DNA from: Actinernus sp. WN-2022
Lineage: Eukaryota; Cnidaria; Anthozoa; Actiniaria; Actinernidae
Direction: 5' to 3'
DNA length: 64,000 nt
Assembly: GCA_030867875.1 (NCBI GenBank)
Contig: JAOWCC010001634.1
Location: 52,114,021 to 52,178,020, forward strand
The notes beneath the pieces are model-generated. The model saw only the letters and a program-made list of their open reading frames with translations, ran no database searches and was not told where the DNA came from. This document shows positions 13,401-28,400 of the stretch, in pieces; the stretch's first letter is position 1; each line of letters starts with the position of its first letter. The position numbers were made by a program, and so were the translations under genes.

Positions 13401-16400
13401 GAAACTACTGAGAACACTGAGCTACTAAATTGCAGCTGCATTTTGTTTTACATTTATGTGACAAATGTAATGTTGTCAAAGTTTGTTGTGCATATAATGT
13501 ATCTGGTAATTCTCTTTATACATGTAACGTAGTATAGCGTAACGTAATGTATGATGTACACATGTACATTATGTAGCAATAATAATAATAATACCATGAT
13601 CCCCTCGGTTTTCTCTGTTTGTTTAGGGATATTTAATCTCTAAATTCCCTCATCAGCATGAATACTTGTTCTAATTTTCCCTCATTGACTGCAAGGGGTA
13701 TCTGGTAATTCTCTTTATACATGTAACGTAGTATAGCGTAACGTAATGTATGATGTATACATGTACATTATGTAACAATAATAATAATACCATGATCCCC
13801 TCGGTTTTCTCTGTTTGTTTAGGGATATTTAATCTCTAAATTCCCTCATCAGCATGAATTGACTGCAAGGGGGAAAATTAGAAGGGCATGTACACTGATG
13901 AGGGAACATTGGACTGACACAATTTCTGTTGAACCCTGTACCCTACCTATATTTTGACTCAACAAAGTTCTTCTCATTTCTCAAACCCCTTCTTCCATGT
14001 GGGATACTTAAAATCATAAACGTAATGCAATTAAATTCCATGCATGCTCTTTGACTATTTAGTCAACCACATTGTATTTTAGTGTTATTCTTCTCAAAAA
14101 ACAACACACACTTGTTCCCAGGGGAAGCCAGGATCATTCAATCAATGGTGCTCAATCAAGCATAATAATAAAACGTTTTGAAGGCGACTCAACTGCAACG
14201 TCTTTAGTTAGGCAGAAAAAACTTCTCAGAGACTTGTTCCATTCCTCGGTGATAATAGTATTACAAAGTGATAGCATGACATTTCGGGAAATTAATGATT
14301 AAATATCCCATCGAGCCTCGGGAGGATCTATCAAAGCCCTAATCACTCATTTATCTCATGTCATGCTATTATTTATAATAATAGTACCTTGTTTATTCTC
14401 GCCGCTCGCAGAGCAATACTGAATTACAGGCAGGGTCAGAATATCACAATAGCATAAATAATGATAATAGTAATGAATAACTTAAATTAAAATAATATAG
14501 AATTAAATATCAACATACTTAACAGTATGCTGATATTCCGATCAGTATTAGTGTTCCCGATCTTAAGGAATAATTTCATGTTAAGGAAACTAGTCTGTGC
14601 CCAATAATAGGATAGAGGATTGCTTGGCTTTATACTGTTGATGAACCTTTTACATGCAATGTTACGTAACGTAACATAATGTAACGTAACGTAACATAAT
14701 GTACCGTAACGTTAATGATATTTTATATAAATTGTAGTTAACTGGGAGAGTGTTCAGCAGTAGGTACACTTTAGCATATATATGTACAATAGGGTCATCA
14801 AGTGCTCTGGCAAATTAAAGTTGCCCTTGTGTTCGATAGTAAGTTCACTTGGCATATGTACTCAGGGTTCTCAAGTGCTCTGACAAAGTTGCCTCCATCA
14901 TTAGTTCTTGGGTACTTACTCTGCCCTCAATAGCAGTGGGCTTGCGAAGAGTACACATAAGTGCATGCACTACGGGGTCATCGTGTAACGAATTTGCCCT
15001 CATGGTCAGTTCTTGCTTGCTTTGTGTTTTGCTTGCTGGACTGCCTCACCCACCCACCATTTGGTGTGGGAGGTCCATAGGTAAGTATCATTTTCACTGA
15101 GCAATCAGTGTGACAGGTGAACCGTGGCTAGATTGCCATGGTTACCTCCTTAGTTTCACATTGCTTGCCTTTGCTAGATGGTTGCTTAATTGTTATATGG
15201 CACCTACCCTCCATTTCTTACTGTTGACAAGTTAATGTAATGTAAAGTAATGTAACATAATGTAATGTAACATATTGTAATGTAAACGCCTCACTGGTTA
15301 CATTGTAGCTCAGTTGGTAGAGTACGGACTAGAGTGCGGTAGGTCGGGGGTTCGAATCCCAGCCACATTCTTGGGCAGGGATGTATAATCTGTTTGCCTT
15401 GTCTCCTTCCTCTTCTAATCTATACGAGGGGGACGTTAAAGAACCTGTTGTGTTATTTCGAAAAAGAGTATGGATTGTCTCCTGACACAACAGCCTGGTA
15501 TTCTGAGGTACTAACAATCACTCATGATTGTAAACTGCATGGCTGCACATTGCGCCACAATAGCAGTCTGTATCATAAAAAATGACTTTGTGATCAGAAG
15601 TACATTTGAATATATTCGTATAGAATTTGCACTATATATAAATGAATACCTTTCTTAACGTAATAAAACATAATGTAACGTAACGTAATAAAAATTATTT
15701 TTGTTATAGCAGGTTATGTATTTCAGCATAGCTGGTGGGGGCCTGCTTTCAACTCCACACACACTCCCCACTAAATTCATATATTCGGCTAATGTCGGTA
15801 AGTGGTCGGTAAGCGGTGGGCAAGTGGTTGGTAAGTGGTTGGTAAGTGGTCGGTAAAATTGTGTCGGTAAGTGGTTGGTAAGCTGTCGGTAAGTGGTTGA
15901 CTCGATTGCTACATGTACGTGTAGCTGTTTCCTTCAATAGAAATTAAAATTAATTGCGATCCGCGGTATTTGTGTCAGAAATGAGACACGCGTCTGGCTG
16001 ACAGTTCACGATTGACGGGGACTTTTATTATATAAGAATCTTGACTTTTTGACGCCTCTGGTACGCAGGGTATTTACCAAAACCATCTTACTGTACCATT
16101 TGTAAAACTGTTTGTCATGAATTCGAATTTGTCACGCGTTAATCCTGGTGAAAGAAAGGTTAAAATACGAAACTGTGCATTGAACAAGTATGCTTGCCGA
16201 AAATTCTTCGAAATTTTGGATCACAATATTTCGATAACCTGGTCCGAATTTTCGTTTGTCAATAAACAAAATATCGTCGAAATGTCGCTCGCAGGTTGGC
16301 GATATTTCGCCTTGGCATTCGAATTTTCGCATATCTGATCGATTTTTCGTCGAAATTTCGAACGAAAAGTTGGTCGAAATTTCGGTGACATTCGTAGGAA

Positions 16401-19400
16401 CAAAGAGCGAAATTCGTCGAAATACGTTTGCATGACTTTTGCACAATAACTGTACGCACACTTTGAGACGAAAATTCCCTGTTGGTACTATCAGCTGGAT
16501 TTTACTTTGAGACGAAAATTCCCTGTGGAAACCATTCTCAAGTACTGTCGGTAAGCTGTCGGTAAGCTGTCGGTAAGTGGTTGGTAACAAATTTACGGTG
16601 CAACTTGTTCACTTTAGCCCATATATTCTTATACATACTACTCTCAAACTCGCATGTTGATTTGTTTCACATATTAATTTTAACTAACCTTAAGAAGATG
16701 GATTGAATTGTGAACCATCAATGATTCCAACTGACCCTGCAGTCGACACAACCCTTGCAAAGGCTCTACGTCACACCTATCAATCTGTAGCGTTGAGAGA
16801 TATTATTAGAGGAAATCGCACAAATGTGAGCGCTATATATACGTGATTTATAGGCACTAAGTGATAATCAAGTATAGCACGAGCAGGTCATGCGATACAA
16901 TATACTGAGAAAACATTTGTTACGAGTATTGAGAGCACTCAATAACCATTTGATGCACTCGTTATTGTCCAATCAGAATCCAGTCACGGACAGCAACTGG
17001 AAGTCAAACTTCCCATTTCTGGCACATTTTCTCATCATCACATCTGTAACATCAAGTGACAAATGTCAAAACAAGGGTCTTCACATCCCTGTTCTGGTTC
17101 TGGTTCTGGTTTATTAACTAACAAAGCGGCATATCCGCATCACGTCAGTATCAAGCTAAAGTATAATAATTACAATATGAATCTAGTAGGTCTAATATGT
17201 AAATGCAGTAATAAGTCTGCTTAAACTATAAATATAATAATAATCTTAGATAATAAATGAATATAAAATAATAACAATAATAAGGTCTAATATGTAAATG
17301 CCGTAATAAGTCTGCTTAAGTTAAAAATAAAAGAAATAATTGGTATTAAAACCACTCGCCAGAGGCAATAAGGTGTTCCTTTAGAGCTATCTTCAACTTA
17401 AGATGATCTGTTATGCTTACAATATAAAATGTAATAGTCCAGGGAAAGAAACTAAACTCATGGACTTTACAATTTGAGTGAGGTCTATTTAAAGAATTTG
17501 CATGGCAGCCTCTTGTAACTCTCTTTATAGGAGTTAAATATAATGTCTTATCTAGATCAATTGAGTTGTAGTATATACGATGAAACATACATAGACGATC
17601 GAGCTACTTTGTTTTGGCTTATGATTGAAGGCCATTTTAGTTCAACTAACATTTGGGTTACGCATCCAGGATTCCTAGAATAATCGTTACAGCATAGTCT
17701 GGCTGCAGATCTTTGAATCATATTCAATTTATACTTGTCTTTCTCAAGATAAGGGTACCAAACAGTATTTGCATATTCCAATTGGGGTCTAATGATACTA
17801 GTATATAATCTAGATTTGCATTGTTTAGATGTATGTCTAAAATTACGTCTTATGACACCCAAGGTTTGTTTGGCTTTAGTGGTTACATGTGCTATAGACC
17901 CATTCGAAAAATGGCTGCCGCTAATTTGCATAATTTTGATATTCAATATTTTCTGAAGAATAAACTAGCCTATGTGAAAGAGTGATTTCGTGTTAGCAAC
18001 ATGTAGCACTTTGATAATGGAAGAATATATCCTTACAAAGCAATCAGCGTTTGAAACTCTCAAGAAACACGAAAACGAGGCTAGTCAGTCCTGACGTCCT
18101 GAATCTCATACAAAACTCTCTTATTTGGAACCTCGGTAACTTCGCAACACTTGGTGCTATGCTCCTTAAATTTTACAAATGTACTCATTTTTTAATGCTC
18201 TCTGAAGTGGCAGTGCTTATTTTAGTGCCAGCATTTCCTAACAACCAAAGCTTGGTCAGACACCATTTTTCGAATGGGTCTATATGTTCACTCCATTTAA
18301 GATCACTTGATAGCATGATACCAAGATAAGGATGATGGTGAACTTTTTCTAAGGGTTGATTGTTTAAATAATATACATGTGGATCATGATTGTTGGTAGT
18401 ATTTTTGAAAGAAAAGCTCATAGTATGGCACTTGTTTACATTAAAACACATTAACCAATCTTTTTCCCACCTAGATAAGGTATTTAGATCTTGTTGGAGA
18501 ATGTTTCTATCATTGGGTCCATCTATAACTCTATATAATAAGCAATCATCAGCAAACAATCTTATACTTGACAAAATTGAGGTAGGCAAATCATTTATGA
18601 ATAATAGGAACAATAGTGGTCCTAACACGGTTCCTTGAGATACACCAGAGGTGACATTATTATAGGAAGAACCAGTTCCTTCCTGTTGATCGGCCAGGAG
18701 CATGTACTGTATGAGGCAGGTAATAATTTATATTTTAACAAAAATATTCTTCCAGTGGTCTTGACTCTCAGTTTTGTGATGTCCAGATATAAAAAATATC
18801 TGTTGATTCAGCCTCTCTACAGTACAGCTAAAACATTATGCACCTGCAGAACTTCTTTTTGCGTATGCAAGAAGTCAACTTCTTGCGCTTCTTTGTGCGC
18901 TTACGATTAATTATCAACCGCAAGAAGTTCGACCCACAAGAAGTTCAACTTAATTCAAACGGTTTGAAACTCTCTTATTAACGTAAAGTCGTCTCTACGA
19001 CTGGAAAGATAACGAATTGTTACATTTTGCAGACTGAGGTTCACGTTCTTTGGGAAACGTCAAATTAAAATACTAAATAAATATATGAGAACAGCAAACA
19101 CGAAACTATGCAGCAAAAGGAATTTATCACTTTTTTGAAGTGAAATTTCATGTCTTACATTGGAATTCAAGCGCAATCTTTTCGCTAACACTGCTGTCGA
19201 ATTTGATCATATGACAAACTGCCCTAAAGAGCTGTGTTCTTTATTGAATCACACTGCCGTCCATGTCTTTCAGCTGACTAATAATACAAGCGCTTTAGAC
19301 ATACATTGTGTATTAAATTAAAGTAAAAACTCCGAGACAGCCAGCCAAAACTTGGCAAGTGTATTCGCCTTTCGCACTTTGAAGAGTTGTGTTCTTTATA

Positions 19401-22400
19401 TTCATCGCCACCATTTGTGTATCGGCGAAGACACTTCTCTCCTTGCTGCTTCACAGCTCGCTTATAACGCATCCTCCCATTTCTTCTGATAACCTTACTG
19501 AAAATCTATACCGTTTACAAGTCTATAAGACTATGTTCCCTGCCGTGTAACAGGAGAAGACAAGAAATAATTTATGTGTGATTATATCAGAGGTTAAAGT
19601 ATTGTACAATGAGTTCATCACGAAAGTCTAAGTCCTCCAAACGCTCCGCCATCTTGAGAGGGCTTAAAAGACTCTGAATTTCTAAAACTCTGAATTTCTA
19701 ACGAGGCCTGAAACAACTATGGGGGCTGATCAAATCCAGGTCTCAGGAGATTCGGGTCAAGTTTCGGGTCGACACAAAATGTCCCCATGATGGCAAAATT
19801 CTTCCGACCTTAAAGAGCAATATTGAGTGTAGAGCTGTAGAGCAAGAACTACGAGGAAGTGGAAGTGGTGTCGGAAATAGATCTATTTGGCAAAGATTAG
19901 TGACAGAACATACATACATACATAAACTTTATTTACCCTCGAATTTAGAGTGTAGCTCATATCACAGCCTAGTGGTGAGTCAAGATACAGTACGGCATGC
20001 TCTCAGGATCATAGACACCCTGATGGTGTGATAAACGGTTGAGGCATAGGCTACAAAGGCGTCAGCATAAGGGAATCGAAGAGAGGCAATTTTTTTTGGG
20101 GACATATAAATGGTGACGATAAACTAAAACCCTTTGGTTTTCAGTTTCATCCACGGTTATATAGATACGTATACTTGAGTGGTAAACTAATTACTTTTCA
20201 TCTAACATGCGCAGACTCGACCCGAAACTCGACCCAAATTTGGTGTGGCCCTAAAGGCTGTGGTTCTCATAGAATCGTCCCGATCGCTTGAACCTTTTGT
20301 TCGGTGTGAATCGAAGCATAAATTAATAAGCAGAACAAAAGAATCAAGCCATCTGGACGATCATATGAGAACCAGCCTTTAGTAACTCGACGGATAACTC
20401 GGCCAGAAAAAAAATTGCAATGGCCCTTAGTGAGCTCCGTAAAAACGTCTATACTATTACCAGAAAACTTATACTGGGAAAGTGGAATCCTTTTGAATTA
20501 AATGCGCTTTAATTCATTGAGTAGTCTTCCCAAAACTTTGAAGGTCAAAAAGAAGTGGTAATTTGCATATTGCGATCGACTCAACAATAATCGCTAAACG
20601 TGCAAATCAAAGAAGTCGGATAAAAACTCTGAATTTCTAACGAGACCTCAAACAACCATGGGGGCTGATCCAAGCCAGGTCCCGGCTGATCCACACATCG
20701 AATTGGAATTTAGCGTGATGGTTTTAGCGGAGGAAGGAAAACTGGAGAACCCGGAGAAAAACCCTCGGAGCAAGGGCCCAGGGCGAGATACCAACAAACT
20801 CAACTCGCATATGGCGCCGTGTCCGGGAATCGAACCTGGGCCACAGAAGTAATAGGCGAAGCGCTTAACCACTGCGCCACCCCGGCTCCCCAGATCGAAC
20901 TGCAAAACTGGGGAAACCTGGCAAATCGAAAGAAACAATTAATAAACACTACCATAAGCAAAGCAAATTGTTAAAATACATCTCAAATGTCTTTGAAAAT
21001 AAGTTAATCAAAAATATTACCGAAAGGCTGTCTAAATAAATTTGCTGTGCACACTTGTAAACAAACCACGACCTACATGTAGCGTGCATTGTACTCGCAT
21101 CTCGAGATTCTTTGACCTAACTGAAGATAGCAGCCTGTTCAGCAGCTACTTGAAATCAGATAGACAAATAAACTAGCAAGTCGAACAATAATTCACCATG
21201 GTCATCAGAGATACCATCTCACAGTGTTAGATGCCCATCGCGATGAAATGTCGGGAATGTTTGGACTCTGGAATGGAAGGGAATTTGCTAGATTGCGTTG
21301 CAATTTACGAGTTTAAAGCTTAATAAAAAATTCCAAAAACTAAAAAAGTGTAGGAAACCTCGCGCAATCGTGAGAGATACACAGTAATACCATCTCACAG
21401 TGTTAGATGCATTGTAAAACAATGCAAAGGATCGGATGGGGAAAGGGTTGATTTGACGGCAGGCAGCCTAGGTGAACTGGCTTGAAATCACTTTGAACTT
21501 TATCAAATCACCCTGAGATTCCACTAGCAGATGCATTAATAATCAGTATACAAAAAATACTACAATATCTCGAATTCTTCCGAATTTTACAACTAGAAAA
21601 CCGCATAAACTCCCATTCCTTATACACGTTTTGCTTTGACTTTATAATTTTGTCCCTTCTTGCCGTGGTGAAATGCTGGTAATCAGACCTTATTGACTAA
21701 TCCATTGTTCAAGGTTGGCGCTCATCTGTACTAAAAAAAAGATTTCCAATCCATTTAAGTCGCGGTGAACATCTAGCCTGCATTTGTTGATATATTTAAT
21801 GTTTTGAAATAAATAATTTCACCTAAAAATTGGCTAGCACCTCTCTTCTGAAAAGGAAAAGATGTTGAAAAAAAATCTAATTTGTTGGAAAGGCCTTTTC
21901 GGAATCGGGGGGGAAGCCCCGTTGTTACTTTCCTTTTCTCCCTTGTAAAGTTCTTCAAGTAAGGGCCGCTAGTCCGTACGGGGTCTGAGCCCGAGTCGCT
22001 CCGGGAGCACCACATTCACGGGGGTCAAATCCCATAGGACACCTGTCTTCGATGCCATTCTACCTTCTTAGAACTGGAGTATAAATTCCTCCAGGACCTT
22101 GCCAAATATACTTTTGAATTATTACTATTAACTAATCGTGCTGCTCCTGTTCTCATTTTTTCTTGTTTGCATACCTGACCAAGAACGATATATTTTTACT
22201 TTTTTCTGCATTACAATATAAACGTAGAGCGTTTTACGAATAAAGTAATACTAGCGTACGCGTAGCCTGTGTACAGCCGCACACGCTAATGCTAACGGTA
22301 ATTAAGTAATACTAGCGTACGCGTAGCCTGTGTACAGCCGCACAGGCTAATGCTAACGGTAATAAAGTAATACTAGCGTACGCGTAGCCTGTATACAGCC

Positions 22401-25400
22401 GCACAGGCTAATGCTAATGGTAATAAAGTAATACTAGCGTACGCGTAGCCTGTGTACAGCCGCACAGGCTAATGCTAACGGTAATAAAGTAATACTAGCG
22501 TACGCGTAGCCTGTGTACAGCCGAACAGGCTAATGCTAACGGTAATAAAGTAATACTAGCGTACGCGTAGCCTGTGTACAGCCGCACACGCTAATGCTAA
22601 CGGTAATAAAGTAATACTAGCGTACGCGTAGCCTGTGTACAGCCGCACACGCTAATGCTAACGGTAATAAAGTAATACTAGCGTACGCGTAGCCTGTGTA
22701 CAGCCGCACACGCTAATGCTAACGGTAATAAAGTAATACTAGCGTACGCGTAGCCTGTGTACAGCCGCACAGGCTAATGCTAACGGTAATAAAATGAGAA
22801 CATAACGTCAGTTGTAACGATGTAATACCATCAGAGAGAAAACGAATTGATGCGGATATTTTAGATGGTAGTATCAGAAAAGCTTCATTTTTAGAATTCA
22901 AGATACTAGTGCAACCACCTTACAGAAAAACATGTATGAGAAATAGTGATGACCGAATTATTAGGTGTGTGACAGGAGGCGCAATTGAACACAACTTATC
23001 ATACACTTGGTTGCGCGAAACATCAGACGGGGACATGACAGTAGTGGGAAGCGGCCAAGAGCTGAAAATCAGTACTCACCACGATCTCGCTATTTGCCGT
23101 GCTGTTTCAGGACCTTTCAGACTCCTGCAAATCGCTGTCACTGGCATTTAAGGCCTTTGATTTCTGTGCCCTTCCTTTGTCATTTATAGGTGTTCGCTTT
23201 GGCAGAGTCTCCGATTTATCAGTTAAGTTGAGGAGGCACTGGGAACGAGAATGCTTTTGGAATGGCATACCCTCCGACTGTTGTCATGTTAGTTACATGT
23301 GTAACTGTGTTATGAAGATGTAGATTCTTACCTCTAGTGATTTAAGAGACTTGAAGAGGGACAAATCATATGTGAAGTTAACATTATCACTGAGGTCCAC
23401 CTGTTGAGCATGTCCACACACCTGTGTACATGACATGAATAATATGTTAATTAGCATGACTACTGTACTACACATGTACCTTAATTGTGGCTTGCACAGC
23501 AGAATAATGAACTCTTTACACTCACTCAGCTTTCATGGTATTTAATCACTTTTTCCTACAGTCATAGTATTTACATTATTTTCATTATCACTTTACTGGT
23601 ACTTATGTTTATCAATAAAGCAGTACATGAATTGTATGTTAATTAACCTTGAGGTTCTGGAGGTGTTGGATGAAGTCATACAGATTACCTATCTCTCCAT
23701 GAGCAATGTGCAAGTCTGCAATAGAACATGCAACATTATTGTTACAGGGGTGTTTTTTTTTTTGGGGGGGGGGGGGGGGGGCAGGAGAAGGACACAAAAA
23801 CATCTAAGATTTGACTAGAGTCATTCCAAAGAACATCACACTAATATCTAACTATTTACCAACAGTACTTTTCTTGTGATTATACATAACATAAACACCA
23901 GCAGATATGCCACACCTTTTTACCTAAAATCTTCATTGCAAATTGGGGGTAAAAATATAAATTATCAGTAGGTAATTTTAAAAATTACCTGAAATGAAAA
24001 TTTACCTGCAACATATACATTTTGTACATGACATATAAAAGTATACCCTGGACAAACTGGCCAATCAGCAACAAATTTACATAACTATACACATGTTCAA
24101 GCACCACATTCATACATTTTGATGTATGGTATTTTTAATTACAACTTATAATATTCATTAATAATTCATGAGGGTACTAGCCAATCCAGACCCAGCATTC
24201 GGGTCACATGGATACCCTGTAAACCCCATACAAAATTCTAGTTAGCCTATTAGTATTCTGTATCAATGATACAGAATACTAATAAGCCCTAATTTAGTAT
24301 TCTGTACACCATACAGAATACTAATAATTAAGTCCTATATATTAGTATTCTGTATCAAATGATACAGAGTACTCACTGTAAGCTAACCAGAATCCTCTAT
24401 CGAATGATACAGGATACTAACATGCTAGCGTTAGTATGGGGAGGTCTATGGAATGATACAGGATACTAACATGCTAGCGTTAGTATGGGGAGGTCTATGG
24501 AATGATACAGGATACTAACATGCTAGCGTTAGTATGGGGAGGTCTATGGAATGATACAGGATACTAACATGCTAGTGTTAGTATGGGGAGGTCTCATGGC
24601 TGATCACTGACTTTCCCTATGTGGTGCATATCATAAGTACAATATTCATGGCAATGTTGTATCGGATATACAATGCTCGCTGAAGTGGCTGGCCATTGTA
24701 TATCCGATACATTTTAAATAGTACTTAATTACTACAAGTAACGAGCAGCTCACCACATGTTGGAGCAGGCAGTTCCAGACGTTTTGTAATGCAGTACAGT
24801 TGTAATGGAGTGAGTGAGTATGGTAGCTGTCTCATAAGTATCTCATCTCCTGTTGTTGAACACAAAAAACAAAAATAGAAATTTTTATTTAAATAATGAT
24901 TTGCCTAGTAAGAACAATAGCAAAAACTCCAAACCATATCTACATGACTGTATATACTTTTTTTAAAGTTAGTTTTCAAGATCGAATCTCAATTAAAAGT
25001 TCAAAATTGATCTCATGAAAATACATTACTTCGTTGATTTTCTAATTAATTTATGAGCATCAACCAATTAAATTGCAAGAAAGAAGAATAGAAAATTAAC
25101 ACCATTTACATTCCTTTGCTGTTCATGCTATTGTTCTTATCCAGAGCATTACTTAATTAAATAATAGATTAAAAATATTAGGAATATACTGTCTTCTGCA
25201 TCCAGTATTCCTTGCTTTTATTTCACTATTTGTATTTATTATAAATAATCTATTGTTGCTATGGTTACTGTTATTTGACCAACTCATAAATACCTTTAGG
25301 GTGTGGTTATTATAGCACTGTTGTTTGTAAACAACAACAAACAACAATAACCAGAGAATCCAGAAAAAATACACTCGGAGCAAGGGCAATATACCAACAA

Positions 25401-28400
25401 ACTCAACTCACATATGGCATTGTGTCTGGGAATTGAACCTGGCCGGGCCACAGAGGAGCCTGATTTTCAGATGGTACGAGGTCCTCCGGACTTTGGCAAT
25501 AACCGTGTTCCTGACATCATTTCATTTCGACCAATCAGAGCGAAGGTTTCATTTTTAGAGAACTGAGGTATGCATGGAATGTCTAGTGGAGCCTGAAGGT
25601 GAAGCCAAATGGTGGACGATACAAACAGACTTAATATGGCTTTGGAGAAAGCGTGCGAAACTTTCGGCATTATATTTTCTGAATTATTTCCCAAACAGAG
25701 AAAGGCAATATTACCCTTTGTTTCCCAGAAGGACCTTGGCCATCACAGCTGCATCTATCGGCAACAACCAGGTCAAGAATCGAGAGAGGAGAAATTATGT
25801 AGCCTAGCTTCTACAGCTCGCCAGAATCACACATGTTCATGCACTGCAGTCGGCTGAATTCCTATGTTTTACAGCTTCACACTGATGTCTCATAACTAAC
25901 CCTATCCTGTTTGAACTGCTCTGGTTCTTTGGGCGGCAGGAACTTTTTAAACAGGATTTTTCATACAGTATTTGAAGTGCATGATCAAACTACCAGATTT
26001 GTATGTTGTACAGTCCTTGGTACAGTCCTTGGACCACTGATGTTCCTATTATTTATTAACGACATACACGAGAATTTAGAGGGCACACTGAGGCTATTTG
26101 CTGATGATGCTTTACTGTATCACAAAATCAACTGTGAAGATGATACTCTTGCATTACAAAGAGACTTAGATAAATTAGGTTCATGGGCTAAGGACTGGCA
26201 AATGGTGTTTAATCCCACCAAGTGCTACAAGATGTCAGCCTACAGAAACAAGTCGCCAATATTAAAAGACTATTCCTTATACAATCAGAAACTCTCATCA
26301 GTAAAGAAACATCCTTACCTTGGCGTCATGCTGTCAGATGATCTTCGGTGGAACTCTCACATAAACAACATCGTAAACAAAGCGAACTCAACACTTGGAT
26401 TTGTTAAACGTAATTTATACTCGTGTAGTGAACAAACTAAGCGTGCAGCTTATGTTACAATCGTACGCCCACATCTCGAATATGCATCAGCTGTGTGGGA
26501 CCCATACAGACAAGACCAGATCAAATCTATTGAAGCTGTCCAAAGACGCGCTGTGAGATTCATCAAAAATGACCATAGTTGGACCTCCAGTGTCACCAAC
26601 ATGCAGAAAACACTCCAACTAGAAACACTTAAAGATAGAAGGCTTGCTCACCGTTTAAACATATTTTACTTAGCTTTACATAATTTAATTGCATTACCTA
26701 TTCCTAACTATTTTTGTTACTCAACACGTACAACCAGAAATCATTCAAGCACTACATTCATTCAAGCAACTGCACACCATGATTACTACCTATTTAGCTT
26801 CTTCCCTAGGACCATAACAGATTGGAACTTTATCCCTATTAATATAAGATCTCTTAATTATGTAAAATTTACTACATGTAGCTCAACTAAATCTCACATC
26901 TGTAATAACTTTCCACGTAATAATTAAGTACTGTACTTATATATATTTTTTATTAGCATTGGTTTTTACTTATTATTTTCTTGCATTTTATTACATTTAT
27001 TTAATTAATTATCTTTATTCATTCCATTTATTTGGATTCATATCGTAATTCTATATTTTGACTATCATTGTAATATTTACTATTATCAGGATTTTGTTGA
27101 CCAAAGATTGTAAATAAGTAACATTTTATTTTGATTTGGTCCTGGACTCGATGCGAAAGCGTTGTTCAGTAATAAACGTAAACGTAAACTTACAATATTA
27201 TTTGTCAAAATCAAGATTGTTCAAAATCCTGAAAACATAAATATTTAGGCTAATGTAATGCAACTTTTACCATGACATATTCACTATATGTGTTCACTCC
27301 TGTTGAAATTTCATGCTATTGCATGAAAGATTTAGTCTTCTTAAGGCGAAAAAACTAAGATAATTCAGCTTTTAGGACATGCAAAATTGTCAAAATAAAG
27401 TGTGTTAAAAATTCTGCAAACATAACTATTAATTTGCTCAAATGTCGTGAAACTATTACCATGACATACTCATGAATATGTGTGTTCATTGCTGTCAAAA
27501 GTTTATTACATTTCATGAAAGATTTGGTCTTCTAAATGCCAAAAATCTAGGAGACATTAGATAGCGCTGCGCGTGAATGACGTCACGAAAATTAAGACCC
27601 CCCGTATGACTCAGACAACCAACAGCTATCTGTGTTATGGAATGGTGGCGAACTTGAATATTTCTTCGAACGCTCAACTTCAAAGTGTAACTTTACTGAC
27701 AGAAAACGACGGTGTACCTGGATCAAAGTTCGAAAGTGAACCGGAAAACTATACTGTAGAGCAACTCAAGCAATGGTTGAAGTGTAGAGGCCTTAAACAA
27801 ACTGGAAAAAGATGTGATCTAGTCGCACGAGTACGCGATTCTCTCAAGTCTGGCATTCACTCTATCCTTGATTCAAGTATTGATAATGGCAAATGGTTGC
27901 AAGTGAAAATTTTACAAGAAAAAAATGCTAATGAGAATATTGAACTAAATATACCATTAATTCCGAAGTCTGGATGAAAATGTTTCCCATCGCAGGACAT
28001 TCCATCATTATTTAACTATGGTCATGTCTATCATTATGCCCTAGAATCACTCCCGGCTATGCCGAGTGATAAAAAAATTGAGGAGGACAATGAAGACGAT
28101 AATGTCGACAATGGACTTGGGCATATGACGGACAAACCGTTCAGTGCCGGACGCAAATATGTTGACTCGGGCTTTGTGCACGATATAACTGATACAAAGA
28201 CGGACGATCATTACTTCGTTCAAGCGCACGTGTGGCCCTCAATGAAAAGTGATCTCCCTCATAATGTAACGATAATTTTATCCAAACATAATGGGGGCAA
28301 TTATTCATGCTTCTTGTTTACCTTGCAAGGCATCGGAACTGGGACGTTGCAGCCACGTTGTGGCAGTGTTGCTTTCACTCGTTGATCATGTGAAAACACA

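Noticed and set aside
15300..15375. tRNA gene
   Set aside because: A and B boxes are good, but the anticodon arm and acceptor stem do not pair and a SINE body follows.
8167..16619. One 8.4-kb element with GGCTAAAGTG ends
   Set aside because: The right copy has its own 9-bp duplication with a left end at 15,787. These are therefore two separate elements, and three NISCH exons lie between them.
20808..20890. tRNA gene on the minus strand
   Set aside because: Same reason: the head continues directly into a dispersed SINE body found in other copies.
20648..20938. 96-codon minus-strand protein
   Set aside because: It is the translation of a SINE; the composition reflects the tRNA-like sequence.
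22243..22793. CRISPR-like array
   Set aside because: Units are contiguous, with no unique spacers, and the DNA is animal.
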